Shown here one piece after another: positions 17,924 through 26,451 of a DNA stretch of 64,000 bases; positions within the stretch are counted from its first letter, which is position 1; every line of letters begins with the position of its first letter. Origin of the DNA: CAXBDP01 sp041689935. GTDB taxonomy: Bacteria; Bacteroidota; Bacteroidia; Cytophagales; Cyclobacteriaceae. The DNA lies in contig JBDNFI010000012.1 of the NCBI GenBank assembly GCA_041689935.1, forward strand, positions 17,009 through 81,008. The letters are read 5' to 3'. A program made the translations under genes and the position numbers. The notes under the pieces are model-generated. The model ran no database searches, was not told the DNA's origin, and worked only from the letters and a program-made list of their open reading frames with translations.

Positions 17924-18964
17924 ATGAGTAGATTAATTAAAGTTTCTGGATTAAGAAAAATGAGGTTATTAGTAATAATCTTAGTTTTGGGCACATTTAC
18001 CAGCTGTGAACTCGTGTTGCTTGACGATACACAACCAAACAATCCAGCGGGAAATTTTGATGCCTTGTGGAGTATTTTGAATGAGCGATATGCATTCTTT
18101 CAAATAAAAAATGTTGATTGGGATTTGACTTACGAAGAGTTCCGACCAAAAATTAATAATGAAATGAGAAATCCTGAACTCTTTGATGTTTGTTTCGAGA
18201 TGTTAGAAACCCTTCGGGATGGACATATTTTTTTGAAAGGGGATGCGAACAGACGAGAATATACAGTAGTGCCAGTATTGGATCAAGGTGTGTTTAGTAA
18301 AAATGTGCTTTTCACTACTTACCTGAGAGAACAGACAGAAGAGATTGATGGTGCCATTTATAGAGATTTTAACGATATTGGATACCTTTATTATGAGAGT
18401 TTTACGGATGATTTTACTCAAAGTGGCCTCGATAAACTCGTAGATAACCTAGCCAACAAAAGAGGATTAATAATTGATTTAAGAGGAAACTCTGGAGGAA
18501 ATCCAAAAAATGCTTTCAGACTTGCAGAGCGTTTGGTGCCTGAACGCAGGGAGGTTATCTACTCGCGAGAGAAAACAGGGCCAGGAAGAGAAGATTTTTC
18601 TGAAAGAGAAATATTCAGTGTCGACCCAAATTCTAAGCGTTTCGATGGCCCTATTACCATCCTCACAAGTAGTATCACCTTCAGTGCAGCTAATTTATTC
18701 GTGGCGATAATGCGAAATTTTGATCATGTAACACTTTCGGGTAGACCTACTGGTGGAGGTGGAGGAATTCCTGCCGTGTTTGAGCTTCCGAATGGCTGGA
18801 CATTTTCCTATAGTGCATCTCTCATTACAATGCCCGATGGCTATGTGATTGAAAATGGATTCGATCCAGATTTTTTCGTTCAAATCAGTTCAGGGTTTGT
18901 ACTGATAGGCAGGGATACCATTCTTGAATTTTCAATCAATAATTTGCGAAATAGGGCGAATTGA
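17924..18964 (+). CDS. S41-family (tail-specific) peptidase lipoprotein
   Basis: A lipoprotein of about 346 residues with a lipobox ending GTFTSC. After an N-terminal helical region it has the S41 catalytic core: RGLIIDLRGNSGGNPKNAF, and TSSITFSAANLFVA, where the Ser before the AAN-type turn is the likely nucleophile, followed by LSGRPTGGGGG. Tail-specific serine peptidases cut unstructured C-termini, here in the periplasm or outer envelope. The start is uncertain: ATG at 17924 gives a longer n-region, and ATG at 17960 gives a compact 16-residue lipoprotein signal. Its TGA stop overlaps the TTG start of the next gene. Confidence 0.75.
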   Translation: MSRLIKVSGLRKMRLLVIILVLGTFTSCELVLLDDTQPNNPAGNFDALWSILNERYAFFQIKNVDWDLTYEEFRPKINNEMRNPELFDVCFEMLETLRDGHIFLKGDANRREYTVVPVLDQGVFSKNVLFTTYLREQTEEIDGAIYRDFNDIGYLYYESFTDDFTQSGLDKLVDNLANKRGLIIDLRGNSGGNPKNAFRLAERLVPERREVIYSREKTGPGREDFSEREIFSVDPNSKRFDGPITILTSSITFSAANLFVAIMRNFDHVTLSGRPTGGGGGIPAVFELPNGWTFSYSASLITMPDGYVIENGFDPDFFVQISSGFVLIGRDTILEFSINNLRNRAN

Positions 18965-19872
18965 AATTTCTATTTGCCATAGCGTTTTCAATCCTTTTTG
19001 TAGCCTCATGTACCGCTCCGAAGGAAAAGGAAATTGGGTATAGAGCTGTTGATTTCGAAAGATTTGGTGATTACTGGTATAAAGGGAAAGCCGAGCTAAA
19101 TGCCTACCACCTCTCCCAATTCCGCTATGGCCAAGTAGTAGAAGGAGAGGCCGTTTTAATTTTTGTGACAGAGGATTTTTCTCGTAGCAAAAAGGTGAAA
19201 GTGGATGAGATTGACAATGAAGATATGGCTCAAGTAAAGGTGATGAAACTAAATGCCACCCGCGATTTTCTTACTGGAATATATCCTTATCATCTGATGT
19301 CCTCTACCTTTACACCCATTTACGGGGATGAGCAAAGTTTAAAAATAACCGCCTCCTCACAAGAATGGTGTGGGCAATCTTTTACCTTGATAGAGCGGGA
19401 GGATAAAGATTTCAACGCTATTCTTCATTCATATTTCGAGTCAGAAGCAAACTATTCTTCCACAATTTCTGGAGTACTGGAAGATGAGCTATGGAATTTA
19501 ATTCGCCTAAATCCAGATCTACTGCCACAGGGTGAATTTATGGCTGTGCCGGGCGTGCTATCCCAGCGTATGTCGCATGCCGAATTGATGCCGTACAAAG
19601 CAAATGCAGAATTGGTTGATTCAGGAATAGAATTTATGGAAGTAGATCGCCCAACAAAAAAATATAGTATTCAATATCCCGAAATAGGGCGAGAGTTAAT
19701 GATTTATTTTACTGCTTCATTCCCCTTTGAAATCTTGGCTTGGGAAGAAAAAGCATCCTTCCGGGATCAAGCGTATACTCGCGCCATCCGCAAAGGGAAT
19801 TTGATGCTAGACTACTGGAAAAGAAACGCCCCAGCAGATACCGTTTGGAGAGATTCGTTGAAGTTGCGATGA
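18961..19872 (+). CDS. lipoprotein of unknown function
   Basis: A 303-residue lipoprotein (signal FAIAFSILFVASC) beginning with TTG in a TTGA overlap with the S41 stop, so translation is probably coupled. The mature part has VDFERFGDYWYKGKAELNAY, many Glu/Asp and Tyr residues, and a C-terminus ending MLDYWKRNAPADTVWRDSL. I do not recognise a named domain. A decayed copy of its last 40 codons lies at 23191-23316, showing that a second copy once existed nearby. Confidence 0.65.
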   Translation: MKFLFAIAFSILFVASCTAPKEKEIGYRAVDFERFGDYWYKGKAELNAYHLSQFRYGQVVEGEAVLIFVTEDFSRSKKVKVDEIDNEDMAQVKVMKLNATRDFLTGIYPYHLMSSTFTPIYGDEQSLKITASSQEWCGQSFTLIEREDKDFNAILHSYFESEANYSSTISGVLEDELWNLIRLNPDLLPQGEFMAVPGVLSQRMSHAELMPYKANAELVDSGIEFMEVDRPTKKYSIQYPEIGRELMIYFTASFPFEILAWEEKASFRDQAYTRAIRKGNLMLDYWKRNAPADTVWRDSLKLR

Positions 19873-20227
19873 AGCCCACATTTCATTGGGAATTATTTTA
19901 CTGATTTTAGAAATTACTGAATTTACTGTTTGGAATCCGAGTAATTCACTCATTACATAAAAAAACTACATTTTATTGCTCATTTTAAGGCTTTTATCTA
20001 TATAAAGATTCGTGCAAAATTTGCTTTCTTAATCAACAGTAATGACTCTTTGTAAATGATAATAAATCACTAAGCATCCTTCAAAAATGAATTCTTTATC
20101 CGGCCTCTTAGAAACAAAAGTTTGGTTAAAGAATAATTTGAACCTGTTTTGTTGTTTGAAAAATAACTGTTGAAATATTAGTATTAATCATATTTTTTTT
20201 TATAATTTAACTCAGCAATTAAATAAA
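19873..20227 (+). other. AT-rich intergenic region
   Basis: This 355 bp stretch has no open reading frame of note. It is strongly AT-rich towards its right end, where a promoter for the cysteine-rich peptide genes would be expected. I see no convincing TAnnTTTG box or terminator hairpin. Confidence 0.4.
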
Positions 20228-20476
20228 ATGAAAAGAATAAAGCTGTTATTAATTTTGTTTATTATTTCATTATTTTGATTAAGTTTAAATGCTGATCCAT
20301 GTGGAGATAAGTGTAAGCAAGATTTAACTATCAATGCTAATGGTTATTGTAATACCACGCTAATCATGTGTCATGAATCTTCAACTGGTGAAGTTTATGT
20401 AATGCGGTGCACTATAATTGTGCCTCATATTAATGCTGAGGAAAAAAGGTGCAAACGCCCTCTTTGGATGGAATAA
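20228..20476 (+). pseudogene. cysteine-rich exported mini-protein with in-frame TGA
   Basis: Reading from the ATG at 20228 gives a signal-peptide-like start (MKRIKLLLILFIISLF), then a TGA at 20276-20278. The same frame continues for 66 codons to TAA at 20474: LSLNADPCGDKCKQDL and so on. The downstream part has the same cysteine pattern as the intact gene at 20495 (CGxxC, Gly-Tyr before a third Cys, then two more Cys at similar spacing). It is therefore a paralogue whose frame is interrupted once, inside the hydrophobic core of the signal peptide. It could be a fresh pseudogene, a base error or readthrough. Confidence 0.55.
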
Positions 20477-20494
20477 TTTTAAACGTAATAAATT

Positions 20495-20731
20495 ATGAAA
20501 AAATTAATTCTATTTTTTGCAACAATAACACTTTATTTAGCATTTCCTAATGAATTGAAAAGTGGAGATTGTGGAGCTTCTTGTAGTTATACTCCATTTG
20601 ACTTTGGGTATGAATGTAGAGAGGTTTTATATCTTTTTAATGGTCAATTTTATTGGGTAAATATGTGTGTGTCAGATACTATTCTTACTCCATTTAATAA
20701 GGTTGGAAATTGTATTATTCAAATCAAATAG
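20495..20731 (+). CDS. small exported cysteine-rich protein
   Basis: A 78-residue protein with a signal peptide (KKLILFFATITLYLAFPN) and a mature part of about 55 residues containing five cysteines: GDCGASC, then GYEC, NMC and GNC. The same pattern occurs in the interrupted gene 18 bp upstream, so this is a tandem peptide family. No named family is recognised. Known NVEALA peptides of Bacteroides also sit next to DUF4221/BF3164-type lipoproteins, as here, but the NVEALA motif itself is missing. Confidence 0.55.
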   Translation: MKKLILFFATITLYLAFPNELKSGDCGASCSYTPFDFGYECREVLYLFNGQFYWVNMCVSDTILTPFNKVGNCIIQIK

Positions 20732-20778
20732 TAAAAAAATCATTCATTTTTATGATAGATAATTTTTAGTCTAACTTA

Positions 20779-21939
20779 TTGCTTTTACTTAGTTTTCTAT
20801 TCTTAGTAAGCTGTAATTCCAGTAAAGGAATAGAGGATCCGTTAAAAGTTAAGGTGAATGAAGCGACGTATCTTTTAGGGGAGGAAAAGTTAGTGCTTCC
20901 GTTAGACTATGAATCGGGTGTTGATTCTTATATTAGGGGATACGTGGATTTTGACAGATATTTCTTCTATAATAAAAGCAATAAAAGTATATATACATAC
21001 TTATTACGAGACTCCCTTTTCGAACTCGAATACATTACCCAAGTTCCTTTGAGTTTGGATAGCCATTTACAAAGAGTTGCTGAAGTATATTATCATAATA
21101 CAGATTCGATTTTCGTTTTTGATGATCGTAATTTATATGGGGATCGTCCTGATTTGTTTCTTATCAATGTAAATGGAGAGATACTTAATTCCTATAAACT
21201 TTCTAATGTCACGAATGGTGATGTAATGAAACTCGATAGACTGTATACGATTACAGGTCCCACTGTGTACTATCATAAAGGTAAAATTTATATGGCCACA
21301 AGTTTGAGCGACCAAACGACCAAGGAAAATTTGAAACCTCTTTTGATTTATGATTTAGTTACAGGCGAAAAGACACTTCGTGGGGAATTCCCCTTGCTCC
21401 CCACTACTCCAATTTTTGGTCAATTTACTTACTCTTTTCAGTTTGTGTTTGTTCCAGATAGAGAAGAATTATATTTCTCATGGGCTTATGAATCAGACTT
21501 ATATCGTTATAGCTTGGTGAAGGATACTTGGGAAAAATTTAGATTTAGTGCAGATGAGTTTTCTAGGCCAGATGAAATGACTAAAAGGGACAATCTGCGA
21601 TCCTATACTGAGTCTAACTCTTGGTTTTACGGCGTTTTTTACGATTACAAAACTAAAAGATTGCATAGACAATTGCTTTCTAGTCTTACTGAATTTAGCC
21701 CAACGATGAGTTCATCTAATTTGGTTCAAGGCTTGGTATTGACTCCTGATGAACAACGAATGGTTGTTTATAGTATTGATATAGAAACAGGAAACTATGA
21801 TGTAGTACATGGGTTTAGTCATTTTAGGACAATATTGTTTCACCCACGCCTCGGCCCTCTAATGCAAACACAGTTAAATGAATCTTACAACCTAGATGTA
21901 GAAGATTACTTAATTTTAGCCCCTATTGTTATTCAATAA
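20779..21939 (+). CDS. DUF4221-like beta-propeller lipoprotein (paralogue 1, damaged start)
   Basis: A 386-codon frame starting at TTG with a short hydrophobic stretch and a lipobox (FLFLVSC). It has blade-like repeats such as YYHNTDSIFVFDDRN, GPTVYYHKGKIYMAT and LYFSWAYESDLYRYS, and ends in FHPRLGPLM. It is a clear paralogue of the next gene. The likely original ATG at 20752 is in frame but is followed by TAG at 20767-20769, and the TTG start leaves no basic residue in the signal. Translation or export may thus be impaired. The fold and DUF4221 assignment are from motif resemblance and context. Confidence 0.6.
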   Translation: MLLLSFLFLVSCNSSKGIEDPLKVKVNEATYLLGEEKLVLPLDYESGVDSYIRGYVDFDRYFFYNKSNKSIYTYLLRDSLFELEYITQVPLSLDSHLQRVAEVYYHNTDSIFVFDDRNLYGDRPDLFLINVNGEILNSYKLSNVTNGDVMKLDRLYTITGPTVYYHKGKIYMATSLSDQTTKENLKPLLIYDLVTGEKTLRGEFPLLPTTPIFGQFTYSFQFVFVPDREELYFSWAYESDLYRYSLVKDTWEKFRFSADEFSRPDEMTKRDNLRSYTESNSWFYGVFYDYKTKRLHRQLLSSLTEFSPTMSSSNLVQGLVLTPDEQRMVVYSIDIETGNYDVVHGFSHFRTILFHPRLGPLMQTQLNESYNLDVEDYLILAPIVIQ

Positions 21940-21958
21940 TTTTACAATTTCATTAATT

Positions 21959-23134
21959 ATGCGATTATTTTTATCCTTTTTGATTCTTGCAATTGTACTT
22001 ACAGTTGCATTTGCCTGTTCAAATTTGGAGGAGGCATATGAAGTAAAAATTACTAATAAGAAGGTTCAGGTAGGAGACATGTTGATTGGGATTAAATTAG
22101 ATTCTGTCAGTGGATCCTACTACAAAATAAAGGGAATTACTCCGCTAAATGAATATTATTATTTTAATCCCTACAATTTAAGTATTTATCTATATGACTT
22201 AACCGACAGTATCAATGATGTTAAGAAAAGAATAAGAATTCCGTTGGATGCCTCAATCAATTTCCGCAATGTAGACGATATCTGCTATCATAATCAGGAC
22301 TCAATATTTGTATATGATAACTCAAATGAAGAGGGCTCGAATGCTGACTTATTTTTATTGAATGGGGAGGGAGCTATTGTCAATTCATTTAATGTTTTTG
22401 ACCTGAGTCAAGGTGATCCTATGAGGGTTCCAAAGGATAATGTTTTTAACGGGCCAACGATGATTTACCATAAAGGGAATATGTATTTTTCTGCATTGCC
22501 AACTAGTAGGACCAACTCTGATAAAATTGCGCCCTTATTGAAATACAACTTAGCAAAAAGAGAACGAAGTCTTTTGGGAGATTTTGAAATAAAAATACCA
22601 GATTCTTATCATTACGTACAATTTACCATGAATGGTTTTATTGATTTCAATCCGAAGACAGAAAAGATATATTTTTCCTACGCTTATGATTCTGATTTAT
22701 ATGTTTTTGATATCAATAAGCAAGAATGGAAAACGCTTAGGTTCATGGCTGATCTGTTCAGAAGTCCAGATGGTATTGGTACAGCTGAGGTTATTCCTTA
22801 TATACAAGAAAATACATGGTTTATGTACCTAATGGTTGACCCTAGAGATAATACGGTGCTTAGAAAACTCTCTATCCCAAATGATGCTTCATTGCCTGAT
22901 GACTTTGATAACAATTCGATGCTCCCGCCACCGTTATTTAATCAGTGGTTATTCAAAATTGATCCAAATACAGGTGATTATGTTCAAGTTTCTGATTTTG
23001 ACTTGCGTAAAGTAAGGTTTATTCATCCGAAATGGGGACCTATGATTACCGTTCAAGTAAATTACGATTCTTTAGGTCTTGATCCTCAAGATTATATATT
23101 CTTCTCGCCAGTTGATTTTTCTGGTCCTGAATAG
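21959..23134 (+). CDS. DUF4221-like beta-propeller lipoprotein (paralogue 2)
   Basis: A lipoprotein of about 391 residues with an intact signal (RLFLSFLILAIVLTVAFAC). It shares with its neighbour the segments CYHNQDSIFVYDN, GPTMIYHKGNMYFSA, IYFSYAYDSDLYVFD and IHPKWGPMITVQVN, spaced as blades of a propeller. The ATG at 21959 is preferred over 21926, which overlaps the previous gene. The role is unknown. Proteins of this kind in Bacteroides are linked with small secreted peptides, which agrees with the cysteine-rich genes just upstream. Confidence 0.65.
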   Translation: MRLFLSFLILAIVLTVAFACSNLEEAYEVKITNKKVQVGDMLIGIKLDSVSGSYYKIKGITPLNEYYYFNPYNLSIYLYDLTDSINDVKKRIRIPLDASINFRNVDDICYHNQDSIFVYDNSNEEGSNADLFLLNGEGAIVNSFNVFDLSQGDPMRVPKDNVFNGPTMIYHKGNMYFSALPTSRTNSDKIAPLLKYNLAKRERSLLGDFEIKIPDSYHYVQFTMNGFIDFNPKTEKIYFSYAYDSDLYVFDINKQEWKTLRFMADLFRSPDGIGTAEVIPYIQENTWFMYLMVDPRDNTVLRKLSIPNDASLPDDFDNNSMLPPPLFNQWLFKIDPNTGDYVQVSDFDLRKVRFIHPKWGPMITVQVNYDSLGLDPQDYIFFSPVDFSGPE

Positions 23135-23190
23135 ATTTGATTGAAATTCTAGATAACAATTAATCAACAAATTTTCTCTTAATTAGTATT

Positions 23191-23316
23191 GAAAAATCAT
23201 CCTCCCGCGATCAAATATATACGCGTGCCACCCGCAAAGGCGATTTGATGCTAGATTATTGGAAAAGAAACGCGCCAGCAGATACAGTTTGGAGAGATTC
23301 GTTGAGTATGGATTGA
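23191..23316 (+). pseudogene. remnant of a second copy of the 18961-19872 lipoprotein gene
   Basis: These 41 codons (with stop) read EKSSSRDQIYTRATRKGDLM, then continue to WKRNAPADTVWRDSLSMD and TGA. They align with the last codons of the lipoprotein gene ending at 19872 (EKASFRDQAYTRAIRKGNLM and onward) with high identity at DNA and protein level. No upstream part of that gene is present. The remnant shows either that a tandem duplicate was truncated when the peptide/lipoprotein block moved in, or that a partial duplication happened. A GCGGGAGG octamer (23201-23208, minus strand) lies at its left end. Confidence 0.8.
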
Positions 23317-23378
23317 TTTCCCAATTCTAAGCTGATACTACTTCATCAAGCTTCATCATCAATAAAGCATTTATCGAA

Positions 23379-24344
23379 TTAAAAATTCTGAGCTAAATAG
23401 AAATATAGTGGCATCCCAACAGTAATGTTTATCGGAAAGGTAACCGCCAGAGCCATTGGCAAGAATAAACCAGGGTTAGCTTCAGGCACAGATATTTTCA
23501 TGGCAGCAGGTACAGCAATATAAGAAGCACCAGCGGCTAAGATGGCAAACAAGAATCTATTGCCTAGATCATCGGTAACTACTGAACTTATAATGGCAAC
23601 GATGCTGCCATTAACCAATGGTATTACTATCGCAAAAATGAGCGGGAACCAGCCAAATGAAAAGAATGCTTTCAATTTCCTACCACTTGTTATGCCCATA
23701 TCCAACAGAAAGATTGCCAAAAACCCTTTGAACAAATCATTGGTGAAAGGTTCTATCCCTTCTGCTTGTTGCGCATTTGCCAAATATCCAATGATCAAAC
23801 TCCCCAGAATAAGCAACACGCTGCCGTTGGTAAATGAATGACGGAGGACGGCGATTTTGCTAATACTTTTATTCGAAGTTTCCTTATTGAAAATTGTGAG
23901 TAGCACTAGCCCAACAATAATCGCTGGCGACTCCATTAAGGCCATAATAGCAACCATATGCCCCTGTGCAACTAATTGTTGCGATTCTAGAAATGATACT
24001 GCCGTCACAAAAGTAACCGCACTGACCGAACCATAAGCCGCTGCGACGGCTGCCGAATCATACACATTTAATTTTATTTTGAGTATCAAAAATGTGTAAA
24101 CTGGAATGATCACTGCGATGGTCATACCAAACAACATTGACCAGCCTATTTCACTTGTAATAGCTTCGTGAGATAATTCTTGACCTCCTTTAAAACCTAT
24201 GGCAAAAAGTAGATAAAGAGAAATGAATTTCGATGAATTGGACGGTATTTCTAAATCACTTTTTAAATAAACAGCAATTATCCCAAGTACAAAAAACAAT
24301 AAAGCAGGATTGGTTAGATTTTCAATAAGTAGGCTGAAATTCAT
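23379..24344 (-). CDS. SbtA-type sodium-dependent bicarbonate permease
   Basis: A 321-residue transporter with about ten membrane helices, matching the SbtA/DUF897 family: N-terminal ENLTNPALLFFVLGIIAVYLKSD, the FAIGFKGGQEL segment, AAAYGSVSAVTFVTAVSFLE and, in the second half, LLDMGITSGRKL and FAILAAGASYIAVPAAMKIS. Cyanobacterial SbtA imports bicarbonate with sodium. In a heterotroph the likely use is supplying bicarbonate for carboxylation reactions, though this is inference. No SbtB (PII-like) partner is adjacent. Confidence 0.82.
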   Translation of the reverse strand: MNFSLLIENLTNPALLFFVLGIIAVYLKSDLEIPSNSSKFISLYLLFAIGFKGGQELSHEAITSEIGWSMLFGMTIAVIIPVYTFLILKIKLNVYDSAAVAAAYGSVSAVTFVTAVSFLESQQLVAQGHMVAIMALMESPAIIVGLVLLTIFNKETSNKSISKIAVLRHSFTNGSVLLILGSLIIGYLANAQQAEGIEPFTNDLFKGFLAIFLLDMGITSGRKLKAFFSFGWFPLIFAIVIPLVNGSIVAIISSVVTDDLGNRFLFAILAAGASYIAVPAAMKISVPEANPGLFLPMALAVTFPINITVGMPLYFYLAQNF

Positions 24345-24918
24345 CTTTTATGTTCTGTAGGCAAGTCTGATTTTTAAAAAGAACCAAGGTACTCATTTCC
24401 TCGGAAAATTATTTATTGGAAATCCGATAGGAACGATCGCTTAGGTTACTCAAATCTATCCATTATTGTTTAGGGCAATGGGAATTAAATTCTTTTAGAC
24501 CTTTTTTATTGATGCCGCATGTTTCTCTGAACGAGTTTTACTTGCTTTTGCCTCCATTAGGGTTTGCATGTGTTTTTCAACCTCCCGCTTAGGATTTAGC
24601 ATTCTGTTGCGAGCTATTCGATCTTCTCACTCAATGCGCTCTATTGAAATAAAGTTTTTCAATTAGGGTAATTGATTGACCTTAAGCCAACATTCAATAA
24701 GATTTGCACAACTTCTTCATCTGAAAATTGGGTTAAATTCAATCTCAACAAACTCATTCAGGAAGTCCAAAGGGTTTACAAGCTCAAAACCAGAGCTTCC
24801 GATGGGATTGCTTGCTATTCGGCAATCATTTCCGTGAATTTTTCTGGGACTAAAACGAAAAAAAATATCCGAATGCAAACTCTTCATAGTTGCATCCGGA
24901 TATAATTAGTTGCTGATG
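24345..24918. other. intergenic region of about 570 bp
   Basis: No convincing gene. On the minus strand a 35-codon Lys-rich frame (24495-24602, ending HAASIKKV) looks gene-like but has no recognisable partner and an in-frame stop just upstream, so it may be a remnant. The plus-strand 77-codon frame at 24672 has no family likeness. One GCGGGAGG octamer lies at 24581-24588 (minus strand). Confidence 0.4.
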
Positions 24919-26355
24919 TTACTGACCTTGCCCTAAAGAATAGGCGGCTTTTCCATCAAATGAATAGAGATTTTCCGTTTTGATAGTGTCAATATTTTCC
25001 TTGATCGAATTATTCAAAAGATCAATGATGGAAGATTTATTGAAAGCAGCACCTTGGGTAGGCTCAAATCTACATCTCCAATGATCTGTACAAAAAGTTT
25101 CTTTAAACCCATTTGGCCAAACTTTGATGCCTCTATTGGTGATCATCTTCAGTTTGATATGGTCACTTTCTATCGTTTTTAGTTTATCAGCAAGTTCGTT
25201 TGGCTCAAGCCCATTCCAATGCACAAACACATCCACACCTACTAGTTGTTTATTGGCAGCTGGTCTGCGTTTATATTTTGGAAGCGACAAGGCCGAATCT
25301 GAAGCATAAGAAGCTTGTTTAAGAATGGTCGGCCTTTGGCCAAGATTGCCAATGACCGCTTGAGCAAATTCCTTCGTTCCTACTTTTGACGTGCTTAAGC
25401 CTTCCCCGTAAATATCAGCTGTATGAATGCCCTGCTCTAGGGTAAGCAACCATGCATTTTGGATGGTTTCGGCTATCGACGATTGCCCGATATGATTCAA
25501 CATCATAACGGCACCTTGCAATAGGCCTGAAGGATTAGCGATATTTTTTCCGCCAATATCTGGAGCCGTTCCATGGATGGCTTCGAACATAGAGCACTCC
25601 TCTCCAATATTTGAAGAGCCTCCCAAACCAACTGAACCTGTGATTTCGGCGGCGATATCCGAAATAATATCGCCGTATAAATTTGGCATTACAAGTACAT
25701 CAAATCTTTCTGGCGATTCGGCCACTTTAGCCGCTCCGATATCCACAATCCAATGCTCTTTAGTGATTTCAGGGTATTCCTCTGCGATTTCATCAAACAC
25801 TTGGTGAAACAAACCATCCGTTTGTTTCATAATATTATCTTTTGTGAAGCAGGTTACCTTTTTGCGGTTTTGTTGCGTAGCATATTCAAAAGCATATCGA
25901 ACAATTTTTTCACAACCAGGACGGCTGATCAATTTTAGGCATTGTACCACTTCATCAGTTTGTTGATGTTCAATACCTGCATATAAGTCTTCCTCATTTT
26001 CCCTTATAATGACCAAATCCATTTTAGGATGCTTGGTTTGAATGATAGGGTGCAAACTCATGCAGGGCCTTACATTAGCATATAGTCCAAGGAATTTGCG
26101 GGTGGTTACATTTAAGCTCTTGTAGCCGCCACCTTGTGGAGTGGTAATAGGTGCTTTCAAAAAGATTTTGTTACGTCTGATTACGTCCCAAGAATCAGCA
26201 CTAATTCCGGAGGTGTTTCCAGCCAAGTAAACCTTTTCGCCAACCTGTATTTCTTCAATTTCAATTTTTGCTCCCGCTGCCAAAAGTATTTCTAATGTGG
26301 CATCCATAATTTCTGGGCCAATTCCATCACCTTTTGCTATCGTAATTTTTGTCAT
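24919..26355 (-). CDS. icd: NADP-type isocitrate dehydrogenase, long form with C-terminal extension
   Basis: Oxidatively decarboxylates isocitrate to 2-oxoglutarate. The 478-residue protein has ITIAKGDGIGPEIMDATLEI at the N-terminus, VRPCMSLHPI, IIRENEEDLYAGIEH, the metal-binding Asp residues in MPNLYGDIISDIAAEI and EAIHGTAPDIGGKNIANPSG, the cofactor site. Beyond the catalytic domain it carries about 140 extra residues (LVGVDVFVHWNGLEPNELAD and so on), like the Thermus-type enzyme of about 496 residues. The ATG at 26355 (MTKITIAKGDG) is preferred over 26385. It is divergent from a LysR regulator with 93 bp between. Confidence 0.88.
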   Translation of the reverse strand: MTKITIAKGDGIGPEIMDATLEILLAAGAKIEIEEIQVGEKVYLAGNTSGISADSWDVIRRNKIFLKAPITTPQGGGYKSLNVTTRKFLGLYANVRPCMSLHPIIQTKHPKMDLVIIRENEEDLYAGIEHQQTDEVVQCLKLISRPGCEKIVRYAFEYATQQNRKKVTCFTKDNIMKQTDGLFHQVFDEIAEEYPEITKEHWIVDIGAAKVAESPERFDVLVMPNLYGDIISDIAAEITGSVGLGGSSNIGEECSMFEAIHGTAPDIGGKNIANPSGLLQGAVMMLNHIGQSSIAETIQNAWLLTLEQGIHTADIYGEGLSTSKVGTKEFAQAVIGNLGQRPTILKQASYASDSALSLPKYKRRPAANKQLVGVDVFVHWNGLEPNELADKLKTIESDHIKLKMITNRGIKVWPNGFKETFCTDHWRCRFEPTQGAAFNKSSIIDLLNNSIKENIDTIKTENLYSFDGKAAYSLGQGQ

Positions 26356-26434
26356 TTGAATCGATTTTTTTTTCCAATCTTGCAAAGATGACTATTTCAT
26401 TACATAATTTTTTATTTATCTTTATAATGGAAAG

Positions 26435-26451
26435 CATAAATAAATTTTATG
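26435..26451. promoter_or_regulatory. candidate LysR operator overlapping the regulator start
   Basis: The inverted repeat CATAAA, five bases, TTTATG fits the loose T-N11-A form of LysR-type sites and ends on the ATG of the LysR gene in the shared icd/LysR promoter region. Binding there would allow autorepression. The surroundings are AT-rich, so chance occurrence is possible. Confidence 0.3.

Noticed and set aside
20228..20476. Selenocysteine at the in-frame TGA
   Set aside because: The codon falls in a hydrophobic signal-peptide core and I see no clear SECIS-like hairpin just downstream.
24495..24602. Short Lys-rich minus-strand frame as a gene
   Set aside because: Only 35 codons, a stop just upstream in frame, and no recognisable family.
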